From contig JAJKFJ010021934.1 in the NCBI GenBank assembly GCA_027382625.1, forward strand, positions 1 to 64,000: a stretch of 64,000 nt of DNA, written 5' to 3'. The notes below the pieces were generated by a model. It did no database searches. It saw nothing but the letters and a program-made list of their open reading frames with translations, and had not been told where the DNA came from. The translations under genes and the position numbers were made by a program. Below, piece by piece: positions 38,897 to 48,880 of this stretch. The stretch's first letter is position 1, and every line of letters begins with the position of its first letter. The DNA is from Tetmemena sp. SeJ-2015 (Eukaryota > Ciliophora > Spirotrichea > Sporadotrichida > Oxytrichidae).

Positions 38897-41502
38897 TCAA
38901 TAAAGCCTTTATTTCCTTAATTAAAAATGCAACAAATTCTTTTACCTTGAAAAATTTAAAATATATTAATCACTTTCCAACTTATTTTTTAATTTAATCA
39001 GATAATGTTTAAATAAACTAAATAATGTATCCTATGTAGATTACTGAGAGAGTGTTTATGATAGTTGTCTCCTATCAGCATTCTCAAACTTTCTAGCTCT
39101 CTTTGCCTCTCTATTCGGCTGACTACCAGCATATCCAGATATTTTGTAGCTGACTGGCTTTTCTCTCTCAGCTCTAGTTTCAGATTCAAAGTCTCTCTTC
39201 GACAAATATACTTAAATTAAGCAAATAAGCTGGGCAACTCTCATAGAAGTGGCTCTGCCCACCACACCCAAAGCAATAAACTGTAAGAGGAGTGTGCAAA
39301 TCAGGCAAAGTGCTCTCACTCATCCTCTGAATAGTTTCCTTGTCAGCTGCCTCTCCTTAAAGATCTTTAGAAGTAAGTAGATGCTCAGAGTCAACCTTCA
39401 TATCATCATCTGAGTCCTCCTCACTTAATGATATTTTACTCACTTTTGAGTTCTCACTTCTTTTCAACTGACTCATCAAAGTTATTCCATACTTCTCAAA
39501 AGGGTTTATGTTTTCTTGAATAATCTGTTGGGGAGCGAAATCTAAGTGGCCTGAGTGTCTAAGTCTCTCCGCATTACTAAGATGATAGTCATCTTTCTGA
39601 GCGACTATCAAATCAAGGTCGGTCATCAAGGCTTCTTTCAGATCTCTACCTTTACAAGAGCAAGCCATTCCTACCTTTCGGCAGTCGATGCATCTGAAGG
39701 AAAGTTTCTCTCTTTGCCTTTGACCTTTTCTGAGAGAGCTAAGGACTCTCGTCTGTTCAACAAATTTCTGATACACAAAGTCAATACTGTCAGGAAAATA
39801 CATCAGCTCTGTCTCATCATAGTCAAATACTAAGTGAGGGCAATTTGCCCTTCTATGGTCAAACTCAAAGCAAGAGTTGCAAGCCTTGGGCTTCAAATCG
39901 CAATTGAGATCCAGATGTTAGCCCTTTTAGCGGCAGTAGATGCAGAGAGTATCAAGTTCTTTTAAAGGCTCCTTGCATTCGGATCTCGTGTGTCCACATT
40001 CTCCACAGTTTTTGCACTTCGTAGGCTTACAGTGACTATTGAAAAATCTCATCAAGGGTCTTCTTTCTCTTGATAGTTCTGATTGACAATTCTTAGACTT
40101 AAATCTTTGTTAAGAATTTTCTTTGCCTCCTCTTGAATAGTCATCATCTTGAATTTAAATGACATCAAAAGGGAAAGGATTCAAGTCAGGATCGTCTTTC
40201 TGAGACTCCGCAAGATCAATATGGCATAATTTTTAGGTAAATAATGAATCAATGAACTCTCTTGTTTTGTGGTCAATCCCAAGATTTCTTGCAGCTCTTC
40301 TCTTTCTCATTTAAATTTTGCTATCCTCAAAGTCTTCTTCGTTACAGAAGTGCTACAAGCCTTAGAATGCCATTCTTCCTTGGAATAAAATCAAGTCTGG
40401 ATGGCGGCCATTTATCTTTGAAATATAGTTGCCAAAAACTGGGAACAAAAACTAAGTTTAAGCCTCTAGATGGTCAAACTCTTTTCTCTCTTATTGAGGA
40501 TGCAAAAAATCAACATCAATAATCTCAAGATCTGAAGAAGCACTTTGATTTAAAGAGTTTTAGGAATTAATTCTGTTTGAGGAGTTGGAGTAGCAACTTT
40601 CTCTAGAGTTGCTTCAGCTTTTGTCAGAAAGACTTTACATCACAGCGTCTTTCTTTGAGTTAAGCTGAAAATGCTTGATTCTTTGCTCTCTTATAATGCT
40701 CAAGTCACTTACATTAGATATTTATAATGTTAGATTAAACTTTAGCCTTAGTTCAGAGGAGCTTTGATTTCTTGAACTTCGTTTATCCTTACTCTTTTGT
40801 TCCTCTGTTTTTTATTAAGATTTTGTTCCAGTTCTTCTACCTCAATTACATCATCCTAACTAATCTTCATCTAAGGCTTGATCTAATTTCCAGAGCTTAA
40901 CTTTTGCAAGTTACTTTCTGATTCAGAGGCTCTCCTTCTCTTCATTCCCAAAAGATCTATAAATAAGGTTAATGCGAAATGGAAAATGTACTCTGATCAA
41001 TTGATTCACTGTTGATAGATTTTTAATTAGGCGATTGCGGAATGAACACTTGCTGATTATGAGCTTTCATGGGTAAATCTGATAAGTCAATCTGAATAGT
41101 GCTCTATCTAGCTTGCTCTGAGGCAGCGCCATGAGATGGCATCTAAAACTATTGTTGGATAATGCTCCTTCTCAAGTCTATGATTTCGTTCACCTTTGGA
41201 ATATTCTTTTCAGCCAGTTTCTTTTGCCTAAAACATTGATTAATCTTTGAGTACCACAAATTTTCCATACATCATCTTGCTGAAAGTATGCTGAGACTCA
41301 AAGTCATCAACAATATGTTCAACTGAAAGGCTGCTGCAAATAGTTTTATATGGATTTAGTAAAGATACTTTCTCTCAAGAGCAGCGTAGTTTTTTCTAAG
41401 GTCAGATAGCAGATCCTCATAGTGTGGTTCCTGATTCTTTCCTCTAATCTTAGTGATGTCTGATTTCACTGATCGAGGTACCTCACGAAAGTTAAAATTC
41501 AT
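38897..41502 (-). CDS. Zinc-knuckle (CCHC-type) protein, Air/ZCCHC7-like arrangement
   Basis: It starts at the ATG complementary to 41500-41502 (MNFNFREVPRSVKSDITKIR) and ends at TGA 38897-38899. After a charged N-terminal half (IPKVNEIIDLRRSIIQQ; ESIDLLGMKRRRASESES; SSDLEIIDVDFLHPQQ), a series of Cys/His knuckles follows: KCKNCGECGHTRSECKEP, LCIYCRQKGQHLDLNCDL, KACNSCFEFDHRRANCPHL, FRCIDCRKVGMACSCKG and VYCFGCGGQSHFYESCPAYL. Arrays of CxxCxxxGHxxxxC knuckles are typical of TRAMP-complex Air proteins and ZCCHC7, which bind RNA in nuclear surveillance. The count and spacing fit that group, but the assignment is tentative. Four pointer-flanked inserts are given below; another lies near 41230-41360. 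Confidence 0.75.
39203..39227 (-). other. IES (13 nt), pointer TATTTG (CAAATA on + strand)
   Basis: CAAATA repeats at 39203-39208 and 39222-39227. Removing 19 nt gives YESCPAYLSKRDFESETRAE. Confidence 0.85.
40611..40620 (-). other. Ultrashort IES, pointer AAGC, 2-nt insert
   Basis: Coding strand AAGC-TG-AAGC. Removing 6 nt deletes an in-frame TGA and gives SLSDKSNSRESCYSNSSN. Confidence 0.55.
40691..40729 (-). other. IES candidate with 8-bp pointer CATTATAA
   Basis: TTATAATG (+ strand) repeats at 40691-40698 and 40722-40729. Removing 31 nt gives QSLIQHYKRAKNQAFSAQL, but the frame must then shift again to reach SNSRESC, so the exact join is uncertain. Confidence 0.5.
40954..40998 (-). other. 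IES, pointer GATC
   Basis: GATC at 40954-40957 and 40995-40998. Removing 41 nt joins INSESI to DLLGMKRRRASESES, showing that the two halves are one gene. Confidence 0.8.
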
Positions 41503-41519
41503 TATCAAACAAATTAATA

Positions 41520-43495
41520 TAAGTTCAGCAACAAATCTAAACTCTCATCTCATTCTGATACTTCTTATTGCTATTAGATACTCTTTATCTTGGATGTATG
41601 TATTTATAATGTCATTTTAGTTGTTACAAGGGAACGAGATTTGCAATTCGTTAACGAGATGGAACTAGAAATGCTCCTTAAGAAGAAATTGGCAAAGAAG
41701 CGAATGAATAATTGGGCCACTAAGATTCAAACTTTCTATCGGATGAAGAGGTGCAGACGACTCTTTCTCAGATATCTGCAATTCAGGCATGAAGCAGCTC
41801 ATAGGATCTAGTCTTTTTGGAAAAGATAAACCTAAAACGGTCTGCATTTACATTTCTTCATCATTTTTGCATTTTATCACAGATGGTAGCTTATTCCTCA
41901 TACCCTAAGATTGAGAAAGACCAAAGCTGCAGTGAAAATACAGTAGTACTTAAGAGGATTTAGTTCCTATAAAAAGATAAACAAGCTTCTTGATGAGCAT
42001 AAGTTAGAAACCTGCTTTAGCTTTTTCTCTTCTATGAGATAGAAAGTTCTTGAGAGCTCTCAAATCACCATAGCCTATCAATGGAAAAAATACCTGCGAA
42101 GAAGATGTAATATGTATGATATCTTAAGTTTACTATTGAAGAAGAGAGTAGAGAAAGAAGATCTAGCTTGATTTGCAGAGAAAGGGAACTAAAATTGTGA
42201 GATAGACGACAAAGACTCAGCGAGACTACTCCAACAAAAGCCCAAATAAAGTAGCTCATGTGATCAAGGAGAGCAATTCTAAGACTCTATTAAACTCGGG
42301 AAATAATGGAACAGCAGGAAACAACACCTAGGGAAATTCAACTGCATAGGGTGGTCTTAGCAATAGTAATGCTCAAAGTCAGTTGACTGGAGGGTCTAAC
42401 CATAATCAGGGTATTAATTTCCATACCATGGCTTAGGCTCTTTCTTCTTAATTGAATAATAGTCTGGAAAACAGCTAAGCTCAAATGAAAGGAGTAAAAT
42501 AAGTAGCTTTCCAAAAAGAGTAAAGTCATCATACTGTTGCTAATCCTAGTGGATAGCATAATAACAAGGCACAGATATAAAAAATATTATAATATCCTTA
42601 GCTAACGGCTTCAAGAAATACTACTTTAATTTTTAAGAAAGTAGCCCTAGGAGCACAAAACCTTAAAAAGCAGGAGCCTAGAAAAACTTATGGCCCGACA
42701 TCTTCTTTCCCGAGCTCTCTCTAACTATAGAGCGTAGTTTAAAAGATAGCAACTTAGTAAAAAGTTACGAAAGCTCTTAAAGAAGTTTTATCTTCAGCTC
42801 ACTAATCAAGAGAGGACCTAAGTGGAGAGCATTAATAATCTCAAGATAAGATAAAGCAGACCAATAATGGAAGCGCAAGCGGTTTTCTCAGTAAGTAATT
42901 GAGCTAGACGAAAGAAGAGGATAATGAGACTCCAAGTCCAAAAATGAAACTTTAAAATGCAAAGAGTCCTCTAAGAACTTAAAAGACGATTGGAAGTCCT
43001 AGTTAAAAATAGAGACAAAATCTTATAGAAGATAGCAACTTATTCGATTCGAGAGCGAGTAATGATAAAGTTTCAGTGTTAAGTTCTCAATAGCGATAGA
43101 ATGAAGAGAAGAAAATTATTAATCTTGTTAGATAAGAAAGAGAAAGTTAGGAATTTAAAGCTGAGTATCCTAATATGGATGAAAGTCACACTCATTTTAA
43201 TGAAGAAGACAAAGATGAATTTGAATCACACGATTCTGCATTTTAATCCGGGGCTGAAGAATAGCAATCGCAAGGAACTTTACCTTCACCTAAGCTTTAG
43301 AACAACAATTCTATCACTGTAGAGGATCTATCTTCTTAGTAAAGGTTAATGGAAAAAGAAAGCAAAATAGCCTTAAGTTCTGGAGTTGAAAGTAAAGGCT
43401 TATTAAGAAAAAATGCTCAAAGAAAAGGAATTAGCAGTGGGGACAATTTGAAAGCTTCGCTTGAGAGTTCAGACTTAAAGTAACTAAATCATTGA
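41520..43495 (+). CDS. IQ-motif protein with long disordered C-terminus
   Basis: The frame contains IQ-type calmodulin-binding helices: NNWATKIQTFYRMKRCRRLF, AAHRIQSFWKR, TKAAVKIQQYLRGFSSYKKI and ITIAYQWKKYLRRR. After the IES at 42098-42145 it continues as EQRKKIQLDLQRKGTKIVRQ into about 430 disordered Gln/Asn/Ser/Lys residues, ending SSDLKQLNH at TGA 43493-43495. No ATG fits the start: the frame is open upstream into the divergent neighbour's 5' region, so the first segment may be separated by an IES. IQ motifs bind calmodulin without calcium; likely a cytoskeletal or ciliary scaffold. Its 3' end overlaps the convergent gene by about 27 bp. Confidence 0.75.
42098..42145 (+). other. IES with 8-bp pointer GAAGAAGA
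   Basis: GAAGAAGA repeats at 42098-42105 and 42138-42145. Removing 40 nt gives YLRRREQRKKIQLDLQRKG in frame with the following 430 codons. Confidence 0.88.
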
Positions 43496-45395
43496 TTAAG
43501 AAGAATTCATTTATCTTTAAGATTATATTTTTCCAATTAAGAATTGTGATCTTGAAGAATATTTTTAAAGAGTATCGATCTTACTTCCATAATTTTCATA
43601 GTAAGCTCTAGCTATCTTTGCCTTTCTTTGAAATTCCATGATCTGTCTGATCTTAGACTCTTCATTTTCTTTAAGTCTAATGAAGCTTTTAAGTCTTCGT
43701 TCTTTTCTCTGGACTTCACTAGATATTGAGCTATCCTCAAATACATATTTGCCAAACAAAGTCTAAAAAATTATTGCAAACTAAAAAGCTTACGTTATTT
43801 CTAGTTTGGGTTGAATTAGGACTATAACGATTACCTCCTACTGATGTCATTCCAGAGTAGAAAGTTTGATTTTATGGAGAAACTAGGGTCCTTATTTAGC
43901 TTGGAAGAATAATTGATGGAGTGGTAGATGTATCTAGATGGACCTACGTACTTTCAATTGAATGAGAGTCGAATTGAGTTATGTTTCTTGAGTTTATTTC
44001 GATGGATGCGTTTGTTCTTTTCTGGTAGGTTGTTGTTGTTCCCATTGACTTATTTCGATGCTAAAAGAAAGGCTTAGTTGATTGCTGCTTGGAATTAGGA
44101 AGACTAAGTACAGTTTGCAAATCTTATTCTTGAATAATCTCCTAGTATCTTTGCATCATATATGGATTTGATAGTTTTTTATATTGTGCCAAAGCAGCAC
44201 CTTTGGTTGTACTTGGCTACAGTTTCTGAGTAAAATTATTCTTAGAGCTCTGAAAATCCTACAATTGCATCGAATGAGCTTGGATGAGAGCATTTTCTTA
44301 GTTTCTAGATGCATTGGGAAGAAAAGCATTAATTTACTATCTTAAATTAGAATGAATGAAATTGTGTTTTATCTTTTTGTGGACTTGTTTTGAAGTCTAT
44401 CTCTGCCGTATCTAGTTAAATTTGCAATAGGATTCTAATCAAGACTTCACAATGTCTAGGTTATTTGAGTTTCTTACCGTCGAAACATCAAATTAAGCTA
44501 AATATGAAAGCTTAAATTCTCAAATTTAAAATCAAATGATTGACTTATTTCAGATTAAGCATTAACAGAATCCAATATCTCAGCTTACTGCTTGATTTTT
44601 AAGATCTCCTTATTTTTCAGTTTTTCAAGTTACTTTAAAAGCAACAACAAAAAATTAATAAACTATATTTTAAATGGATACTTAAGCTTTTACTTGATGG
44701 CAACTTATTGTTCATGAATAGATGAATTATTTTACTACAAGTGGCCTTGATCTTAAATTAAATGCCCAATCTTCCTCTAAAAGAAGGCTTTATCGGTTTC
44801 ACTAGGTTGCCCAAAAGTTTTGTTTAGGAGATTGGATCTATGCTTGTTCTTTGGGACAACCAAGTCATTTTGATATAAATTAAAGGATAAAAAATAAAAT
44901 AAATTATGATTCATTATCGCTTCAATATTTCTAGCAACACTTTTATGTTTTGAGGATTAGAATCCAATTTAAGTTTTATTAAAGCTTGAGGATTATGGTA
45001 TCTGAAGTCTCAAGTCTTTAAAGGAAATAAAAATTGCTAAATTTGGCTGCATTTGAGTTTCTTGATATTTCTAAGAGCTAATTATCTGCTCTTTTAGTTT
45101 GTTTTACTGGCTACACTTTGTTAGAATTGCCAGTTTTTAAGATTTTATTTATATCAGATTGATTATTTTAATCTGCATTTTAAGAGCTGATCTAAATCTG
45201 TTTTTGTTTACTGGTTTGTGAAGTCTATATCTCAAGATTTAAACTTTCACCGAATTACTCTGTGTCCTCTAGATATGTAATTTTATACTTAAATTAAATA
45301 AATTTAGTAGGCTCCTATTCCCCGAACTGATGCATTTAAGCGTTATGACTTTAATCGTTTTGTTCTTGAGTTTACATGGGATTTTAATCGAACAT
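43469..45395 (-). CDS. Q/N/S-rich disordered protein, unknown
   Basis: It starts at the ATG complementary to 45393-45395 (MFDQNPMQTQEQNDQSHNAQ). Long Q-rich stretches are open under the ciliate code: SQNADQNNQSDINKILKTGN, TFGQPSETDKAFFQRKIGHL, NALIQAHSMQLQDFQSSKNN and SMGTTTTYQKRTNASIEINS. After the 31-nt intron comes TLFGKYVFEDSSISSEVQRK and a basic helix, then the end at TGA 43469-43471, inside the 3' end of the convergent IQ gene. Frame changes near 45000, 44890, 44620 and 44440 point to further IES. No domain recognised; it could also be two genes. Confidence 0.6.
43763..43793 (-). other. Intron (31 nt)
   Basis: GTAAGCTTTTT...TTTTTTAG on the coding strand. Splicing joins PNSTQTRNN and TLFGKYVFED. 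Confidence 0.8.
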
Positions 45396-45477
45396 TTATA
45401 ATCGTAAAATGTTGTAATTAATAATTTATAATAGACTTGCAAGCTTAATCAAATAATAGTTGCACACATCTTTAAAA

Positions 45478-45959
45478 ATGGATAAATTTAACTCGATTTT
45501 AAGAAACTCAAAAATCAGAGCAACTTCAACTGTGAATGTGGCCATGAAGAATCCCCAAGTATAGAGACTTTAAGAATTCACTCAGAAGGATGTTTCAAAG
45601 TTTTTAAATAAAAATAGGCTTTTTTGTGTTAAGTTCATCTAGGAAAATAAATTCGTGAGGTATCTAATCTATGGAGTGGTGCTAGTCAAATTAGTTTCAA
45701 TATACGACAAGTTCAAGCAGATAGTCGCTATCAACAGTGTAAAACAGCAGATAGTGGAGGATTAAAGAAAGACTTTGAAGAATCTATTCACAAGAATAAA
45801 TCTTCTAAATGAAATTATTTGTACGAAACAAGCGAAGAGATGATTTAAGATCTAATTACAAGGAAAGTCTTAGAAGAGAATAAATTGATTGATGATGAGG
45901 ACGTTTTCCTGTAAAGCATTAAGTTTAAACCAGAGTTTGAGACTACTAAGTTTATTTGA
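45478..45959 (+). CDS. Small basic protein, unknown
   Basis: It starts at ATG 45478 (MDKFNSILRNSKIRATSTVN). One frame runs through KFVRYLIYGVVLVKLVSIYD and KQQIVEDQRKTLKNLFTRIN to an ultrashort event at 45807-45815, then YLYETSEEMIQDLITRKVLE and DDEDVFLQSIKFKPEFETTK to TGA 45957-45959. About 158 residues, with one weakly hydrophobic segment near residue 60. Not recognised. It ends 25 bp before the stop of the convergent threonyl-tRNA synthetase gene. Confidence 0.65.
45807..45815 (+). other. Ultrashort IES, pointer AAAT, 1-nt insert
   Basis: AAAT-G-AAAT. Removing 5 nt joins FTRINLLN to YLYETSEEMIQDL. The identical nonamer does the same job at 63397-63405. Confidence 0.6.
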
Positions 45960-45984
45960 TTTTACTAACCATCCATATTCATGC

Positions 45985-48640
45985 TCATCTTAAACTATTT
46001 AAGGATATTAAGAGTCGAATGTACTAAGTGAGTTCATTCACACTCATCTTTCCCTAAAGAAAATTTCAAAACAAAAATGATCTTACCAATTATTAGCCTT
46101 CCCTTGTTCTAATATCTACAGTCTAAGATTGCACTTCTTAATCTCCAATAGTCAAGATAAGATTGAACTGTTGGAGTTGTGCATTTCTAATCTTTTTGCT
46201 GATTTTTGCATTAGAAGTGTCTATTTCAACTTCATAGCCTCGGGACTTCAATTAATCATAGACCTGTGAGGCGAATTAAAAAAGCATTTAAGATGAGTTC
46301 GAACTCGCTTTGCTTATCTGTTATAGTGTTGATGCAAACTTGTCTTGGAGAAAGCCAAATTGGCCATTTGCCACCTAGATGCTCAGTCAAGGATTGCTAT
46401 AAACCGCTCAACTGAACCCAATATCGCTCTGTGTATAATCACAGGTCTCTCGTGACCACGTTTTACTGGTTACTAGAAAATTATCAACATATTACTAATC
46501 TTACCTCTTTCCAAGTGAATCTTGAAGGACTTATAAAAATTAAATTTTGATTTTTGTTAGACTAAACTCGTCAATTTCATATACTTCCTCACCCAAACCT
46601 TCTTAATGATCTTCTCTACAAGAGCCCCTAGAATTAAAAAAAAACAACAACATGAGAATCTTCAATCTCCATGTCAATCATGGTTGGGTTTTGTCCGGAT
46701 GTGTACTACAAATTAAATCTTATAGGTAGCTAAAAGTCTAGCTAAATATTTTTCAATAAATATAGTAAATCATTAGCTGAATAGTTCCACACTGAATATC
46801 TCTACCAAGAGTGTCCTAAATTATTATATCAATCTTTGGTCCATAGAAAGCTCCATCTCCCTTATTTAGCTTCCAAGGCTTTCCCATCCTATTCAAAGCA
46901 TTTTGTAATTAGGTCTCTGCTTCCTCCCACTGTTAGTCGCTTCCCATTGAATCCTTAGGTCTTGTGCTAAGATAAATCTCCCATTTGAAACCGAAAAGTG
47001 AGTAAATTGAGTTTAAGAAATTCAAGCAGCCCTCGATTTCCTACTCAATCTAATCCTTTCTGCAAAAGATATGGGCATCGTCTTACTAAAACCTTCTTAC
47101 TCTAGTTAAGCCAGATAATGCTCCACTTATTTCATTTCTATGAAGGACTCCAAAATCTGCGAATCTAATAGGAAGCTCTTTGTAAGAGTGAGTTTGATTT
47201 TTAAAGATCAAACAGTGGCCTGGGCAGTTCATAGGTTTAAGTCCAAAGGTTTCCGAATGCTACAATTTTTACATTTCTCCATCTTCTGATATCTCTTGTG
47301 CTCCTTCTTTTGTATTAACAAGATATAGATTTTCCTTATAGTTTTTGTAATGGCCAGATACCTTCCACAAGTCTATGTGAAACAAGTTAGGTGATATCAC
47401 TTCTTAATAGCCCCTCCTGATATACTCCGATCTCATTAAATCAACAAGCTTGTTATAAATTTTGGTTCCATGAGTGAGAAAGAAAGCACTTCCTGGAGAA
47501 TACTTGCTGAAGAAATAGAGGCTCTAATTTTGGCCAAGTACTCTGTGATCTCTGTCCTTCGCCTCTTGGATTAACTGTTAGTGCTTCTCTAATTCATGCT
47601 TTTCATGGAAAGAAACTCCATATATCCTCTGGAGGGATTCATTTTTCTAATCTCCTAACCAATAAGCAGAAGAGTGCTTAGTGATGTCGAAACCTCTAAC
47701 CTCGCCAGTTGATTTTATGTGCGGGCCAGTACACAGATCAATGAAATCTCCTATTTTGTAAATGCTAGTCAGTGAGCCGTCTGGAATCTTGTTTTAAATG
47801 AGATGAGTTTTGAACTTATTGTACTGGAACATTTCCAGAGCCTCTTCTTTGCTCACAACTAGTCTATCATAGAGATAGTTTCGCTTTATTATCTCCTTGA
47901 TGGATTCCCTAAGATGGGGGTAGTCAGCCTCAGATACAGCTCTTAAAGAATAAATAAAGTCATTTTATGAAGGATGGGTAGCTCTATCTGACTTGAAATC
48001 ATAATAGAATCCATCCTTGATTGGAGGACCTACTGTAAGCAGACTATTAGGGAAAATTTGTTCAATTGCATAGCCAAGGATGTGAGCTGAAGAGTGCCAA
48101 AAAGCTGATTATATTTCTTCCCTATGATCATCCAAATTGATGAATCTCAATTCGCAATCTCCAAGTAAAGGTCTGTTCATATCAATCAAACTCCATTTTA
48201 CTTGGGAATTCCCGGTAGAAGAGCTTTCATCTTAGGCGTCCGGGTCTGCCAAGTTCAAAGAAGCGTTCAGCTTCTAATCTAGATACTTTACTTATGCGAA
48301 AAGTGGTTTCTTAACTTGGGCAGATTGATTTTCCTTTTCCTAAATTAACTAAATTAGAGTAAGCAAGATTTACGATGAGTTTGTAAAAAGCAGAAGGAGT
48401 GATTTAATAAGCCATCAGATCAGGAGGACTTTAGATTTTTAGATCATTAATCTTCACATTGATTGGCTCGTGCTCTGCTAGAGATTTAACTAGATGCTGC
48501 TTCTCTTTGAGATGCTGAAATAGATTTAACCTGTGTTCTATATAAGTAGACCTAGAAAATGAGCATCTGGACTGGATGATCAGTGACCTCATCATAAGCT
48601 ATTTATTTGCATTCCTTATAATCTTTTTTGCACCCAACAT
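45985..48640 (-). CDS. Threonyl-tRNA synthetase (class II)
   Basis: It charges tRNA-Thr. The start is the ATG complementary to 48638-48640 ([20 protein letters not shown]). The first 45 residues are Arg/Ser/Leu-rich and could target mitochondria. A TGS domain follows ([12 protein letters not shown] ... [20 protein letters not shown]), then the editing domain with [15 protein letters not shown] and [10 protein letters not shown], and the catalytic core: [32 protein letters not shown], motif 2 [32 protein letters not shown], and motif 3 region [11 protein letters not shown]. The anticodon-binding domain reads [33 protein letters not shown] and [22 protein letters not shown] 45985-45987. Several IES and two introns are resolved. 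The part between about 46490 and 46680 is only partly joined. Confidence 0.95.
46054..46086 (-). other. Intron (33 nt)
   Basis: GTAAGATCATT...TTTCTTTAG on the coding strand. Splicing joins RTREGQQL and [15 protein letters not shown], the usual C-terminus of the synthetase. Confidence 0.82.
46272..46303 (-). other. IES, pointer TTCG (CGAA on + strand)
   Basis: CGAA at 46272-46275 and 46300-46303. Removing 28 nt gives TDKQSEFASQVYDQLKSRGY. Confidence 0.85.
46383..46389 (-). other. Frame break TGA-C-TGA in threonyl-tRNA synthetase
   Basis: On the coding strand TGACTGA interrupts the frame between RFIAIL and EHLGGKWP. Deleting 4 nt (TGA pointer, 1-nt insert) or a single base restores the frame. 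Homologues favour the single-base solution (AILTEHLGG), so a sequence error is as likely as an IES. Confidence 0.4.
46739..46778 (-). other. IES, pointer AGCTA (TAGCT on + strand)
   Basis: TAGCT at 46739-46743 and 46774-46778. Removing 35 nt gives QCGTIQLDFQLPIRFNLQYT, the conserved synthetase motif. Confidence 0.9.
48340..48373 (-). other. Intron (34 nt)
   Basis: GTAAATCTTGC...TTAATTTAG on the coding strand joins SAFYKLI and [13 protein letters not shown] in the TGS-domain region. Confidence 0.8.
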
Positions 48641-48880
48641 CTTATCTTAAATTACAAATTCAAAAAATTACTCCTCTCAAAAGATCTACTGTTTTATATA
48701 TATCATTTCATTTAATATCCTGAAGGTGTGCCTCTTCCACATAAATAATTTAACAGTGCAAACTAAACAAAGTGAAGATTAGATGATGATTTCTTTACAT
48801 TTATCTTGCTTACAATAAAAGGGAAAATTAAAGACTCAAAATTAGACATTCCAAAATTATAATTTATCTTTGAAATTTCT
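48641..48880. other. AT-rich spacer
   Basis: No gene seen. It separates the 5' end of the synthetase gene from the 3' end of the next gene on the same strand. Confidence 0.5.
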
